A stretch of 28,001 nucleotides of DNA from Hyphomicrobiales bacterium (GTDB taxonomy: Bacteria > Pseudomonadota > Alphaproteobacteria > Rhizobiales > Xanthobacteraceae): contig JAFKKQ010000248.1 in NCBI GenBank assembly GCA_017304505.1, positions 1-28,001 of the forward strand, written 5' to 3'. A program made the translations under genes and the position numbers. Positions 14,611 to 22,897 of this stretch are shown here, in pieces. Each line of letters begins with the position of its first letter. The stretch's first letter is position 1. Below the pieces are notes generated by a model. The model saw only the letters and a program-made list of their open reading frames with translations, did not search any database and had not been told where the DNA came from.

Positions 14611-15297
14611 GTGACGCTGCTTTCGGGTATATGGGCGGTCATCCCCATCAAGGAGACACAGGGCGCAAAGCAACGCCTTGCCGCCGACGTGCCGGCACAT
14701 CTGCGACAAGAACTCGTGCTGACCATGCTCGAAGACGTGCTGGCGGCCGTGTCGCAGGTCCCGACACTTGCGGGCATTGCGATGGTTACGCTCGATATCA
14801 AGGCTACTGCGCTCGCGCGCCGTTACGGAGCTCGCGTCCTGACTGGCGATGCTCGTGGTGGGCACACGGCCGCTGTTGCGGCAGCCGCACGTATGTTCGC
14901 CGACGAGGGCGCGTCAGGGATTCTGCAATTGCCGGGGGATGTTCCCTTGGTGACGGCGAGCGAGATCATTCAGGTCCTTGCGCTGCACCGGCTGGCTCCA
15001 TCGTTCACAATCGTGCCGTCGCATGACGATCTCGGATCGAATACGGTTGTCGTCTCGCCACCGACCAAGGTACCTTTGACCTTCGGTGACGATAGTTTTT
15101 TTCCTCACTTGGCCGCCGCCCGGCGTCATGGCATCGACCCTCAAGTCGTCCGCTTGCCCGGCATCGGCCGTGATATCGACAACATCGGCGATCTTCGGGC
15201 GTTTGCCAGCGTGAAGTCGAAAACGTTGACCCGCGCCTTCCTGGACCGGAATCGTTTCCCGGATTGGGGTACAACGGAGCCGGTTCGGAATCCTTGA
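14611..15297 (+). CDS. cofC: Phospholactate/phosphoenolpyruvate guanylyltransferase (CofC)
   Basis: The product is 228 aa, a small nucleotidyltransferase. It activates 2-phospholactate, PEP or 3-phosphoglycerate with GTP for CofD; which of these is used varies between lineages and cannot be decided here. [13 protein letters not shown] (11-23) is the nucleotide-binding loop, LPGDVPLV (107-114) the metal-binding region, and SNTVVVSPP (143-151) and GDDSFFPHL the donor-site segments. The start is GTG 14611 with a poor ribosome site, 11 bases after cofD; fbiC follows two bases after its stop. The order cofE-cofD-cofC-fbiC leaves little doubt about the role. Confidence 0.92.
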   Translation: MTLLSGIWAVIPIKETQGAKQRLAADVPAHLRQELVLTMLEDVLAAVSQVPTLAGIAMVTLDIKATALARRYGARVLTGDARGGHTAAVAAAARMFADEGASGILQLPGDVPLVTASEIIQVLALHRLAPSFTIVPSHDDLGSNTVVVSPPTKVPLTFGDDSFFPHLAAARRHGIDPQVVRLPGIGRDIDNIGDLRAFASVKSKTLTRAFLDRNRFPDWGTTEPVRNP

Positions 15298-15299
15298 AA

Positions 15300-17697
15300 A
15301 TGATGACCACAGCACAATCCTTGATCACGCTCGCCCAAGGCGGAATCGAGCCGTCGCAGGCGCTGACACTGGCCGATTTCGATGATCTGCCGGCCTTGAT
15401 GGCTGCGGCTGCCGAGTTGCGTGACCAGCGCCACGGCTCCGTCATTTCCTATTCCAGGAAGGTCTTCATTCCGCTTACCAAGCTTTGCCGCGACTCCTGC
15501 CATTACTGCACGTTTGCGCAACCACCAAGAAAGATGGAAGCAGGATATCTTTCGCCTGACGAAGTGCTCGCGATCGCGCGTGCCGGCGCCAAAGTCGGTT
15601 GCCGCGAGGCTCTGTTCACGTTGGGCGATAAGCCGGAGTTGCGGTATGGCGCCGCGCGCGAGGCTCTGGAGCGGCTCGGCTACGCAACCACGCTTGATTA
15701 TCTCGCAGCGATGGCGGCGCTGGTTCTCAAAGAAACCGGCCTGCTGCCGCACCTCAATGCCGGCGTGATGGGTATCGATGACGTTCGCCGCCTGCGGTCC
15801 GTCTCGGTATCGCAGGGGATCATGCTGGAAACCGCCTCGGACCGATTGTCGGGCCGCGGCGGCCCGCCCGCATTTCGGTTCTCCGGACAAGACACCGCGG
15901 GTGCGGCTCGCGACCATCGCGGCGGCAGGCGAAGCGGCAGTGCCGTTCACATCCGGAATCCTGATGGGGATCGGAGAAACGCGGCGCGAGCGGATCGAGG
16001 CGCTGCTGGCGCTTCGCGAATTGCATCGCCGCTACGGGCATATCCAGGAAATCATCATCCAGAACTTCCGCGCCAAGCCGGATACCCGGATGGCCCATGC
16101 GCCGGAGCCCACGGCCGCGGACCATTTATGGACCATTGCAATGGCGCGGCTTGTGTTCGGGCCCACCATGAACATCCAGGTGCCGCCGAACCTGAGTGCC
16201 GCGCCCTTGGCCGACATGATCGCAGCCGGCATCAACGACTGGGGCGGCGTTTCTCCGGTCACGATCGACCACGTGAATCCGGAAGCGCCGTGGCCCGAAC
16301 TTGATTCACTTGACGAGCAGACCAGGCAGACGGGAAAGACGTTGGTTGGCCGGCTGGCGATCTACCCGGAGTATGTCGCTGCGTCCGATCGGTGGCTTGA
16401 TCCATCGCTGCGAACGGCTGTGCTGAAAGCAAGCGACTCGGAGGGATATGCTCGCCCCGACGACTGGGTGCCGGGTTCGGGTCGGCCCATTCCGGAGGTT
16501 CTCCCCGACGGGTGGCCCCGCAAGAAAAAGAACCGGGACGCTCTGCAAGACATCCTCGATCGCGCCGCGGCGGGCGACGCATTGCCGGAAACGGACATCG
16601 TGACGTTGTTTGCGGCCCGCGGGCGCAACTTCCATCGGGTTTGCGAGGCGGCCGATGCGTTGCGCGCCGCGACTTGCGGCGATCGCGTCACTTATGTCGT
16701 CAACCGCAACATCAATTACACCAACATCTGTTCCTTTCATTGCAAATTCTGCGCGTTCTCGAAGGGCAAGCTCGCGGTCCATCTCCGCGGCAGGCCCTAT
16801 GACCTCAACCTTGGCGAAATCGCGCGACGCAGCCAGGAGGCGTGGGCGCGGGGCGCAACCGAAGTGTGCCTGCAGGGCGGTCTCCATCCCGATTACACGG
16901 GCCAGACCTATCTTTCGGTCTGCCACGCGATCAAAGACGTCACGCCGGATATGCATATCCACGCCTTTTCGCCGCTCGAAATCTGGCAAGGGGCGGCAAC
17001 CCTCGGAATTTCGGTCAAGGCATTTCTTCGCCAGCTCAAGGACGCCGGTCTCGGCACGCTCCCCGGCACCGCTGCCGAGATTCTGGATGACGATGTCCGT
17101 GCCGTGATCTGTCCCGACAAGCTGACCACCCAGCAATGGTTGAGTGTCGTCGAGACGGCTCATTCGGTCGGTCTTTCGACCACATCGACAATCATGTATG
17201 GCCACGTGGATCGGCCGATACACTGGGCGCGTCATTTGATGCATCTGCGACGGCTTCAGGCCCGAAGTGGGGGCATCACCGAATTTGTTCCGTTGCCGTT
17301 CGTCCCGATGGAAACGCCGATCTACCTCCACGGCGGTTCGCGCAGCGGCCCGACATTTCGCGAAGCCGTGCTGATGCATGCCGTTGCGCGTTTGGCGCTG
17401 TACCCACTGATCGTGAACATCCAAGCATCTTGGGTGAAGATGGGGCCGGAGGGATTGAAATGGTGTTTGCGTGCCGGTGCCAATGATGTCGGCGGCACGT
17501 TGATGAACGAGAGCATTACCCGCGCCGCGGGCGCCACTCACGGCGAGGAACTGCCGCCTGCCGAAATGGAAGCGCTGGTCCGATCAATCGGGCGGTCACC
17601 GCGGCAGCGGACGACGCTCTATGGGACCCCGCCACGCCAGCAGAGTGAGGCGTCGTTTACAGCGCCGCCTTTGGTTGCGCACCCTTCAGCAAATTGA
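15300..17697 (+). pseudogene. fbiC: FO synthase FbiC (CofG-CofH fusion), frameshifted in this sequence
   Basis: FbiC makes the deazaflavin FO from tyrosine and 5-amino-6-ribitylaminouracil with two radical-SAM halves. The CofG half starts at ATG 15300 and has CRDSCHYC (Cys63, 67, 70). At 15863-15870 the frame changes: before it the protein reads [14 protein letters not shown], after it, in the next frame, [13 protein letters not shown] and [18 protein letters not shown], which continues the family sequence. The CofH half is intact to the stop at 17697, with CSFHCKFC encoded at 16729-16752. Without correction the first frame runs on to 16304 as unrelated sequence. Removing one CCCG restores a fused protein of about 798 aa, close to known FbiC. 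Either the gene is recently inactivated or the base count is a sequencing/assembly error; otherwise flawless motifs favour error or a very young mutation. The last 41 bases overlap a convergent gene. Confidence 0.9.
15863..15870 (+). other. CCCG tandem duplication causing the fbiC frameshift
   Basis: CCCG occurs twice in direct succession. With one copy the codons read GGC GGC CCG CAT TTC GGT, giving GGPHFGS as expected in CofG proteins. Deleting a single C instead would give GGPPHFGS, also acceptable, so a one-base insertion cannot be excluded. Confidence 0.75.
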
Positions 17698-19999
17698 ACA
17701 GATTTGTCGGCGTCACCGGATATTCGCCGATCCTGACGCCGAACGGTGCCAGCGCATGTTCGACCGCTGAAATAATGGCGCCGGGAGCCGGTACACAACC
17801 CGTCTCGCCGACGCCTTTGACGCCCAGCGGGTTGAGCGTTGAGGGGTATTCGGCAAAGGTGACGTCGATGTTGGGAACCTCAGTCGCGGTCGGCAGCAGG
17901 TAGTCGGCAAAATTCGTCGTTATGGGCTGCGCTTGATCGTCATAGCCCATCCACTCGAACAGCGAATTGCCGATGGCGTGAACGACCCCGCCGATAAGCT
18001 GGCCTTCGACAATCATCGGATTGATGATGCGGCCGCTGTCATTGACCACTGCGTATCGCAAGAGGCGGATGGCACAGGTGTCGACATCGACTTCAACCTC
18101 TACCGCGTGGCAGCCGATACCATAGGTCAACGCGCCGGGAATGAAGTTCTTCAAGCTCTCCAGCCCCGGCTCGAAATTTCCAGGCAATGCATAGCCGGGC
18201 ACGCCGGCCAGCGTCTCGGCAATAGCCTGCAGCGTCAGGCGGCGATCTGTGCCGGCGATGGTGACCGCGCCGTCCTTGATCTCCAGATCTTGGGGGCTGG
18301 CCTCCAGGAGGTGTGCGGCAACCGCAAGAACCTTCTCCCGCACGGCCACAGACGCCATGTGCACGGCGGAGCCCGCCGTGATGGTTTGCCGGCTGGCAAA
18401 GCCGCCTTGGCCATGCGGAATGACCGCAGTGTCGCCGGCGATCACGGTGATGTCCGACGGCTCAACGTTGAATTGCTCGGCGCAAATCTGGGCAAGCGCC
18501 GTGCGGATGCCTTGCCCCATCGGCATCGCGCCGGTGTAGATCGAGATACGCCCCGTGCGGCCGACCCGTACGATGCCCGACTCGAAGGGGCCGCGGCCGG
18601 TGCCTTTGACGCCGTTGCCTATGCCGATGCCGAGATAGCGGCCTTCGGCGCGGGCCTTGGCTTGCCGTTCGGGAAAGCCTGCGTAGTCGACCGCATCGAG
18701 CACGAGTTGCTGGCAGCGGGGAAAGTCACCGCTGTCGATGGTGATCGACGAGCCAGACCGGGTCTTCAACGGGGTCGTGTAAGGAATCTTGTCGGCCGGC
18801 ACCAGGTTGCGGCGTCGCACCTCGGCGCGGTCGATCTCGAGCTTCTGCGCGATTGCGTCCAGCAGGCGCTCCATCGCAAAAGCGCCTTCGGGGTAGCCGG
18901 CACCGCGCACGGGCATGGTTGCGACTTTGTTGGTTTCGACCACCTGCACGGCGATGTCGTAGGCCGGCAAGAGGTAGGGTCCCGGAAGAGCGGTGGAAGC
19001 GTTGTAAGGCAGGTTGATGCCTTGTGGCGTGTAGGCGCCGGCATCGTGAATCATGCGGCCGCGCACACCGCGCAGCACTCCATCGGATTCAAACGCGACT
19101 TCCAGTTCCCAATATTGGTCACGCTCCTGGACAGCCGCGAGGAAGTGCTCCCTGCGATCCTCGACCCACTTCACAGGGCGGCGCAGCTTGAGGCCGGCCG
19201 CGGCAATCGCGACCTCCTCCGGATACATGACGAATTTGGCGCCGAACCCGCCGCCGACGTCGGGCGCAACCACCCGAATCTGATTCTCATCGAGCCTGAG
19301 CATGCTCATGAGGAAACCACGGACCTCATGTGCAAGCTGGGTCGAGGTCCAGAGCGTCAAACGATCGTCGTTGACGTCATAGGACGCAAGCACGCCGCGG
19401 CCTTCGATCGAATGGGCGCCGCCACGATGCTGTTTGAGACTCACGCTGACGCAATGTGGTGCGCCGGAAAATGCCGAGCCGATGTCGCCATACGACTGCC
19501 GGATTTCCACCATGACGTTGCTTTTGCGTCCGCGATGCGCGTGCGGAGCGCCTGGCGCGGCCCCTGCGCGACAATCCGACACCGCCGGCAGCGGCTCATA
19601 ATCGACCGCCACGAGCGCTGCGGCGTCTTCGGCAAGATAGCGCGTTTCGGCGATCACCATCGCGACAGCTTCGCCGACGAATGCGACCTCATCCTTGGCC
19701 AGGACAAAGGGCGTAATGTTGGGAGGCAGTTGCGCGCTGCGGAACTGCAACGGCAGTCGTTCTTGCGACAATTGCGGAGAAATATCCGCAAGCGTGAGGA
19801 CGGCATGCACTCCCGCCATACTGGTCGCGGCGGTGGCATCGATTCCCCGGATGATGGCGTGGGCCAGCGGACTTCTGACGAACGCAGCGTGGAGAAGCCC
19901 CGGCAATTGCAGGTCGTCGAGAAAGCGGCCGCGGCCCTGGATCAGCGGAAGGTCTTCAATGCGTTTGACGGACTTGCCGACGTAGACGGGATTATTCAA
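17657..19999 (-). CDS. Xanthine-dehydrogenase-family molybdenum hydroxylase, large subunit
   Basis: The product is 780 aa, the usual size of a CoxL/XdhB-type Mo subunit. The N-terminus KSVKRIEDLPLIQGRGRFLDD, the motif DVGGGFGAK and the C-terminal KGVGETG (catalytic glutamate near residue 730) define the family. The active-site loop reads MPVRGAGYPEG near 361-371, not the AYXCSFR loop of true CO dehydrogenase, so it is an aromatic, N-heterocycle or aldehyde hydroxylase. The [2Fe-2S] and FAD subunits needed for electron transfer are not adjacent on either side. The start is TTG 19999, chosen because the family sequence begins there and no ATG is available; the ribosome site is weak. Its 3' end overlaps fbiC convergently by 41 bases. 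A TATAAT promoter lies 125-160 bases upstream. Substrate unknown. Confidence 0.9.
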   Translation of the reverse strand: MNNPVYVGKSVKRIEDLPLIQGRGRFLDDLQLPGLLHAAFVRSPLAHAIIRGIDATAATSMAGVHAVLTLADISPQLSQERLPLQFRSAQLPPNITPFVLAKDEVAFVGEAVAMVIAETRYLAEDAAALVAVDYEPLPAVSDCRAGAAPGAPHAHRGRKSNVMVEIRQSYGDIGSAFSGAPHCVSVSLKQHRGGAHSIEGRGVLASYDVNDDRLTLWTSTQLAHEVRGFLMSMLRLDENQIRVVAPDVGGGFGAKFVMYPEEVAIAAAGLKLRRPVKWVEDRREHFLAAVQERDQYWELEVAFESDGVLRGVRGRMIHDAGAYTPQGINLPYNASTALPGPYLLPAYDIAVQVVETNKVATMPVRGAGYPEGAFAMERLLDAIAQKLEIDRAEVRRRNLVPADKIPYTTPLKTRSGSSITIDSGDFPRCQQLVLDAVDYAGFPERQAKARAEGRYLGIGIGNGVKGTGRGPFESGIVRVGRTGRISIYTGAMPMGQGIRTALAQICAEQFNVEPSDITVIAGDTAVIPHGQGGFASRQTITAGSAVHMASVAVREKVLAVAAHLLEASPQDLEIKDGAVTIAGTDRRLTLQAIAETLAGVPGYALPGNFEPGLESLKNFIPGALTYGIGCHAVEVEVDVDTCAIRLLRYAVVNDSGRIINPMIVEGQLIGGVVHAIGNSLFEWMGYDDQAQPITTNFADYLLPTATEVPNIDVTFAEYPSTLNPLGVKGVGETGCVPAPGAIISAVEHALAPFGVRIGEYPVTPTNLFNLLKGAQPKAAL

Positions 20000-20132
20000 G
20001 GCGCGTGATCCCGGCGTCGACAGTGATGAAAATCCCTCGGAACAAAAGCCGAGATGCTAGAAAACGTGAGAATGAGGGTCTCAACAGAACGTTGGTGCGC
20101 GTTGTTTGCAACGGACGTTGTCATGACTCTCA

Positions 20133-20162
20133 ATTATAGACATGCGTCGATCGAATCTTCAA
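20133..20162 (-). promoter_or_regulatory. Sigma-70 promoter of the Mo-hydroxylase gene
   Basis: On the minus strand TTGAAG (20157-20162) and a perfect -10 box TATAAT (20133-20138) are 18 bases apart. The start would be near 20126, giving a leader of about 125 bases, which contains a small CGTTG-TTTG-CAACG hairpin at 20100-20113. This suggests the gene is transcribed apart from the upstream operon. Confidence 0.55.
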
Positions 20163-20251
20163 TCGGGCGGCAAACCTCTGTTTAGCGGAGTTTCCAATAT
20201 CCGCCGCGCGCTTGCAAGGCGGCCGCGATAACGCGCAGCCGCTGGCTTGAA

Positions 20252-21331
20252 TCACGCGGTTAGCGCCGCAGCCACGCATGCGCCGAATGCCCGCGTGCCC
20301 AACGGCCCGCCGAGATCGGCCGTTCGCGTTTCGGGGTTGGCAATCACGCGATCAAGCGCGTGTTCGATCAGGATGGCGGCCTTGGTGAACCTCGGGTCCG
20401 ACCGCCGCTCGCCGAGCCAGGTGAGCAGCATTGCCGTCGAGCCGATGAGCGACGTCGGATTGGCGCGGTCGTGTCCGGCGATATCGGGCGCGGAGCCGTG
20501 CTGCGCCTGCGCCAAAGCGTGCTCGTCTCCCGCGTTCACCGAAGCCGCGAGGCCGAGGCTGCCGGAAATCTCCGAAGCCTCGTCGGAGAGGATGTCGCCA
20601 AACATGTTGGTGGCGAGAATGACATCAAAACGCGTGGCGTCGCGTACCAGGAGCGCCGCCATCGCATCCATGATCTGTTCCTCGTACTCGACCTGAGGGT
20701 AACGCTTGGCAACAGTGCGGGTGCATTCCAGAAACAGCCCATCGGACACGCGCAGGACGTTTGCCTTGTGGACGGCGGTGACCTTCTTGCGCGAACGTTG
20801 CATCGCCAGGCGGAACGCACTTTCAGCGATCCGCATGGAGCCCTGCCGCGTGATCTTGCGCACCGCGAGCGCCACGTCCGGCGTCGGCATGAACTCGCCG
20901 GTGTTCACGAACATATTGCGGTCGGCGTAGAAGCCCTCGGTGTTCTCGCGGACGACCACCAGATCCACAGGCTTGCCGCAGCGCGACGGCAAGCCGGGAC
21001 GGCTCTTGGCCGGACGGATGTTGGCGTAGAGATCGAGGCGCTTTCGCATCTCGCCGGAAGGGTTGAGTCCCCCCTGGGCGACCGGCGGATAGTCGTTGTG
21101 CGAAACCGGGCCGAGAATGACGCCGTCGGCGCGCTTGCCCGCCTCGAACGAGGAGTCGGGGAGGGTGGTGCCGTGTTTTTTCAAGGCTTCGAAGCCAATC
21201 GGCGCCTCCTCGAAGCTCAGGTCGAGCGACATCAGGCGATCCACCTCCTGCAGCACCGACAGCGTTGCCGCCGTGATTTCCGGTCCGATGCCGTCGCCCG
21301 GCATGACGACAAGGTGCGTGCGGTTGGCCAT
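20252..21331 (-). CDS. Beta-decarboxylating dehydrogenase (isopropylmalate/isocitrate/tartrate type)
   Basis: The product is 359 aa. It has the N-terminal VVMPGDGIGPEIT, the substrate arginine region RKRLDLYANIRPAK, VVVRENTEGFYADRN, the lysine segment TAVHKANVLRVSDGLF, the metal-binding NMFGDILSDEAS and the nucleotide region HGSAPDIAGHDRANP. All catalytic parts are present, so it should oxidise and decarboxylate a 2-hydroxy dicarboxylate with NAD(P)+. ENTEGFYADRN is unlike leucine-pathway LeuB, and neither leuC nor leuD is nearby, so a catabolic role such as tartrate, malate or homo-isocitrate-like substrates is more likely. The ATG at 21331 has AGGA nine bases upstream; the frame is open to 21388 without family sequence. 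It is the last gene of the Rieske cluster, 70 bases after the reductase. Confidence 0.88.
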   Translation of the reverse strand: MANRTHLVVMPGDGIGPEITAATLSVLQEVDRLMSLDLSFEEAPIGFEALKKHGTTLPDSSFEAGKRADGVILGPVSHNDYPPVAQGGLNPSGEMRKRLDLYANIRPAKSRPGLPSRCGKPVDLVVVRENTEGFYADRNMFVNTGEFMPTPDVALAVRKITRQGSMRIAESAFRLAMQRSRKKVTAVHKANVLRVSDGLFLECTRTVAKRYPQVEYEEQIMDAMAALLVRDATRFDVILATNMFGDILSDEASEISGSLGLAASVNAGDEHALAQAQHGSAPDIAGHDRANPTSLIGSTAMLLTWLGERRSDPRFTKAAILIEHALDRVIANPETRTADLGGPLGTRAFGACVAAALTA

Positions 21332-21401
21332 GATGCGATTCCTGTTGTTCGATGAAAAGAAACGACCACCGCCCGGTACACGAGTCAATTCGGTCCGCCG
21401 A

Positions 21402-22409
21402 TCACGGCCCGGAGGCTGCGACTTCGGCGCGGGTCACGAAGGCATCAGCGAAGAATTCGTTTTCGGGCAGGCCCGCAGCGACAAATTCATCACGCGCCGC
21501 CTGGGTCATCACCGGCACGCCGCAAACGTAGGCTTGAAAGCCGGCGAGTGAATGATGGTCCTCCAGCACGGCGCGATGCACGAGGTTGTGGCGGAAGCCG
21601 GCTTCCGGTGTGTCGGAAAGCACCGGCACATATTTGAACCTGGGATTTTGCGCCCATTTTCCGGGCAAATCCGAGTAAAGCCCGGACCGCTGGCGCGCGC
21701 CCCAATAAAGTGTCATGTCGCGCTCGATGCCGCGGATCGTCATGTCCTCGATGATCGAGGCGATCGGTGCGAAGCCCGTCGAACCTGCGACGAACAGGAT
21801 CGGCTTGTCGCTGTCGCGCAGCGAGAAGTCGCCAAACGGAATTTCCGCCGTCAGAATATCGCCACGCTTGAGCCCATTGAACACGGGGCTCGTGAACGCG
21901 CCGCCAGGAACGTGACGGATATGCAATTGCGCGCCGTCGCTTTCCCGGGGCGGGTTCGCCATCGAGAAGTCACGGCGTTCGCCATTTTCCAGAATGAGAT
22001 TGAGGTGTTGCCCGGCCTTGAATTTGACGCGGATGCCGGCCGGAAAGCGCAAGTGCACGAGCATGACATCGGGCGCGAGCCGCTGCAGGCGGAACACGCG
22101 AGCCGGCGTGGTCTTGCGGGCGAAGGGGTTGGCCTTGCTGATCGAACGAGGCGCGATCACGAGGTCGGAGCGCGGCCGCGCGTTGCAGAACAGCACATTG
22201 CCTTCGGCCCTGTCGGCGGCGCCGAGCGCGTCCCCGGCAAACGCGCGCGCCTCGCCCGAGACGATGCGGCCCTTGCAGGTGCCGCAGACACCCTTGCGGC
22301 AGGAAAAAGGAATTTCAAGGCCCGCGCGCTGGGCCGCGTCGAGCACGGACTCGTTCGCCTCGCAGGGAAAACGAAACTCGGTGTCGGCGACGGAGATCTG
22401 GAACGTCAT
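21402..22409 (-). CDS. Rieske oxygenase reductase component ([2Fe-2S] ferredoxin-FAD-NAD)
   Basis: The product is 335 aa. The N-terminal plant-type ferredoxin domain carries Cys37, Cys42, Cys45 (CRKGVCGTC) and Cys75 (FCNAR). It is followed by an FAD domain with RRDFSMANPP near 145-154 and an NAD domain with FVAGSTGFAPIASIIEDM and YVCGVPVMT. This is the BenC/AntC/NagAa-like layout that passes electrons from NAD(P)H to a two-component oxygenase. The ATG at 22409 overlaps the stop of the beta subunit by one base (TAATG), so the two are coupled; the longer open frame upstream lies inside the beta gene. It almost certainly serves the oxygenase encoded at 22409-24160. Confidence 0.94.
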   Translation of the reverse strand: MTFQISVADTEFRFPCEANESVLDAAQRAGLEIPFSCRKGVCGTCKGRIVSGEARAFAGDALGAADRAEGNVLFCNARPRSDLVIAPRSISKANPFARKTTPARVFRLQRLAPDVMLVHLRFPAGIRVKFKAGQHLNLILENGERRDFSMANPPRESDGAQLHIRHVPGGAFTSPVFNGLKRGDILTAEIPFGDFSLRDSDKPILFVAGSTGFAPIASIIEDMTIRGIERDMTLYWGARQRSGLYSDLPGKWAQNPRFKYVPVLSDTPEAGFRHNLVHRAVLEDHHSLAGFQAYVCGVPVMTQAARDEFVAAGLPENEFFADAFVTRAEVAASGP

Positions 22410-22882
22410 TACAGCGGCAAAGCCAACAGAGTGTCGATGCGTGAAGAATCGCATACGGCGATGCGCCGGCCAAACTTGAGGTCGCTGCCGGCGTTCCGGT
22501 AGGTGTCGAGATAGACGCCGGTGGCGAAGATGCTGGTCTGGCCGTCGTGCATGATGCGCACCACCAGGAACGGCGTTTCGCTCTCGGCCCCTGCGTCGTC
22601 GTTCTTCGTGACGTTCGGCAGGCCGAGGATGTGCCGGTAGCTTTGCTTCTCGTAGACGTTGGCCTGGCGGAGGGCGGTGACGCGATCGACAAGCATATTC
22701 TTGGTGTCGGCGTAGATGATGCCGGATGGATAGCCGTTCCGATGGTTCTCGGCCGTGGTCACGACATAGAGACATTCATCGGCGAACAGGTCCGGCCACT
22801 CCTCGAGTGCATTGTTGTCGATGCAGCGGGTATAGCGGGCTTGCAGCGCAAGGATGCGCTCGATCGTAATGGCAGCACTCAT
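22409..22882 (-). CDS. Aromatic-ring-hydroxylating dioxygenase, beta subunit
   Basis: The product is 157 aa, typical of the small cystatin-like subunit that stabilises the alpha3beta3 oxygenase. It starts with helices (ERILALQARYTRCIDNNALEEWPDLFADE) followed by a beta-sheet region including YRHILGLPNV and FLVVRIMHDGQTSIFATGVY, as in salicylate 5-hydroxylase and anthranilate dioxygenase small subunits. The ATG at 22882 is 15 bases after the alpha stop, with GAGG upstream; the stop overlaps the reductase start. No active-site residues are expected in it. Confidence 0.92.
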   Translation of the reverse strand: MSAAITIERILALQARYTRCIDNNALEEWPDLFADECLYVVTTAENHRNGYPSGIIYADTKNMLVDRVTALRQANVYEKQSYRHILGLPNVTKNDDAGAESETPFLVVRIMHDGQTSIFATGVYLDTYRNAGSDLKFGRRIAVCDSSRIDTLLALPL

Positions 22883-22897
22883 CGCGGTGTCCGATCC

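Noticed and set aside
15778..17697. A separate gene starting inside CofG
   Set aside because: The first part of this frame up to about 15870 is not CofG-like; it is the downstream half of the frameshifted fbiC.
17657..19999. Form I carbon monoxide dehydrogenase large subunit
   Set aside because: The diagnostic AYXCSFR loop is missing (MPVRGAGYPEG instead) and coxM/coxS are not adjacent.
17933..20008. 691-codon plus-strand open frame
   Set aside because: Antisense to the Mo-hydroxylase gene, whose motifs are unmistakable; the plus-strand translation resembles no protein.
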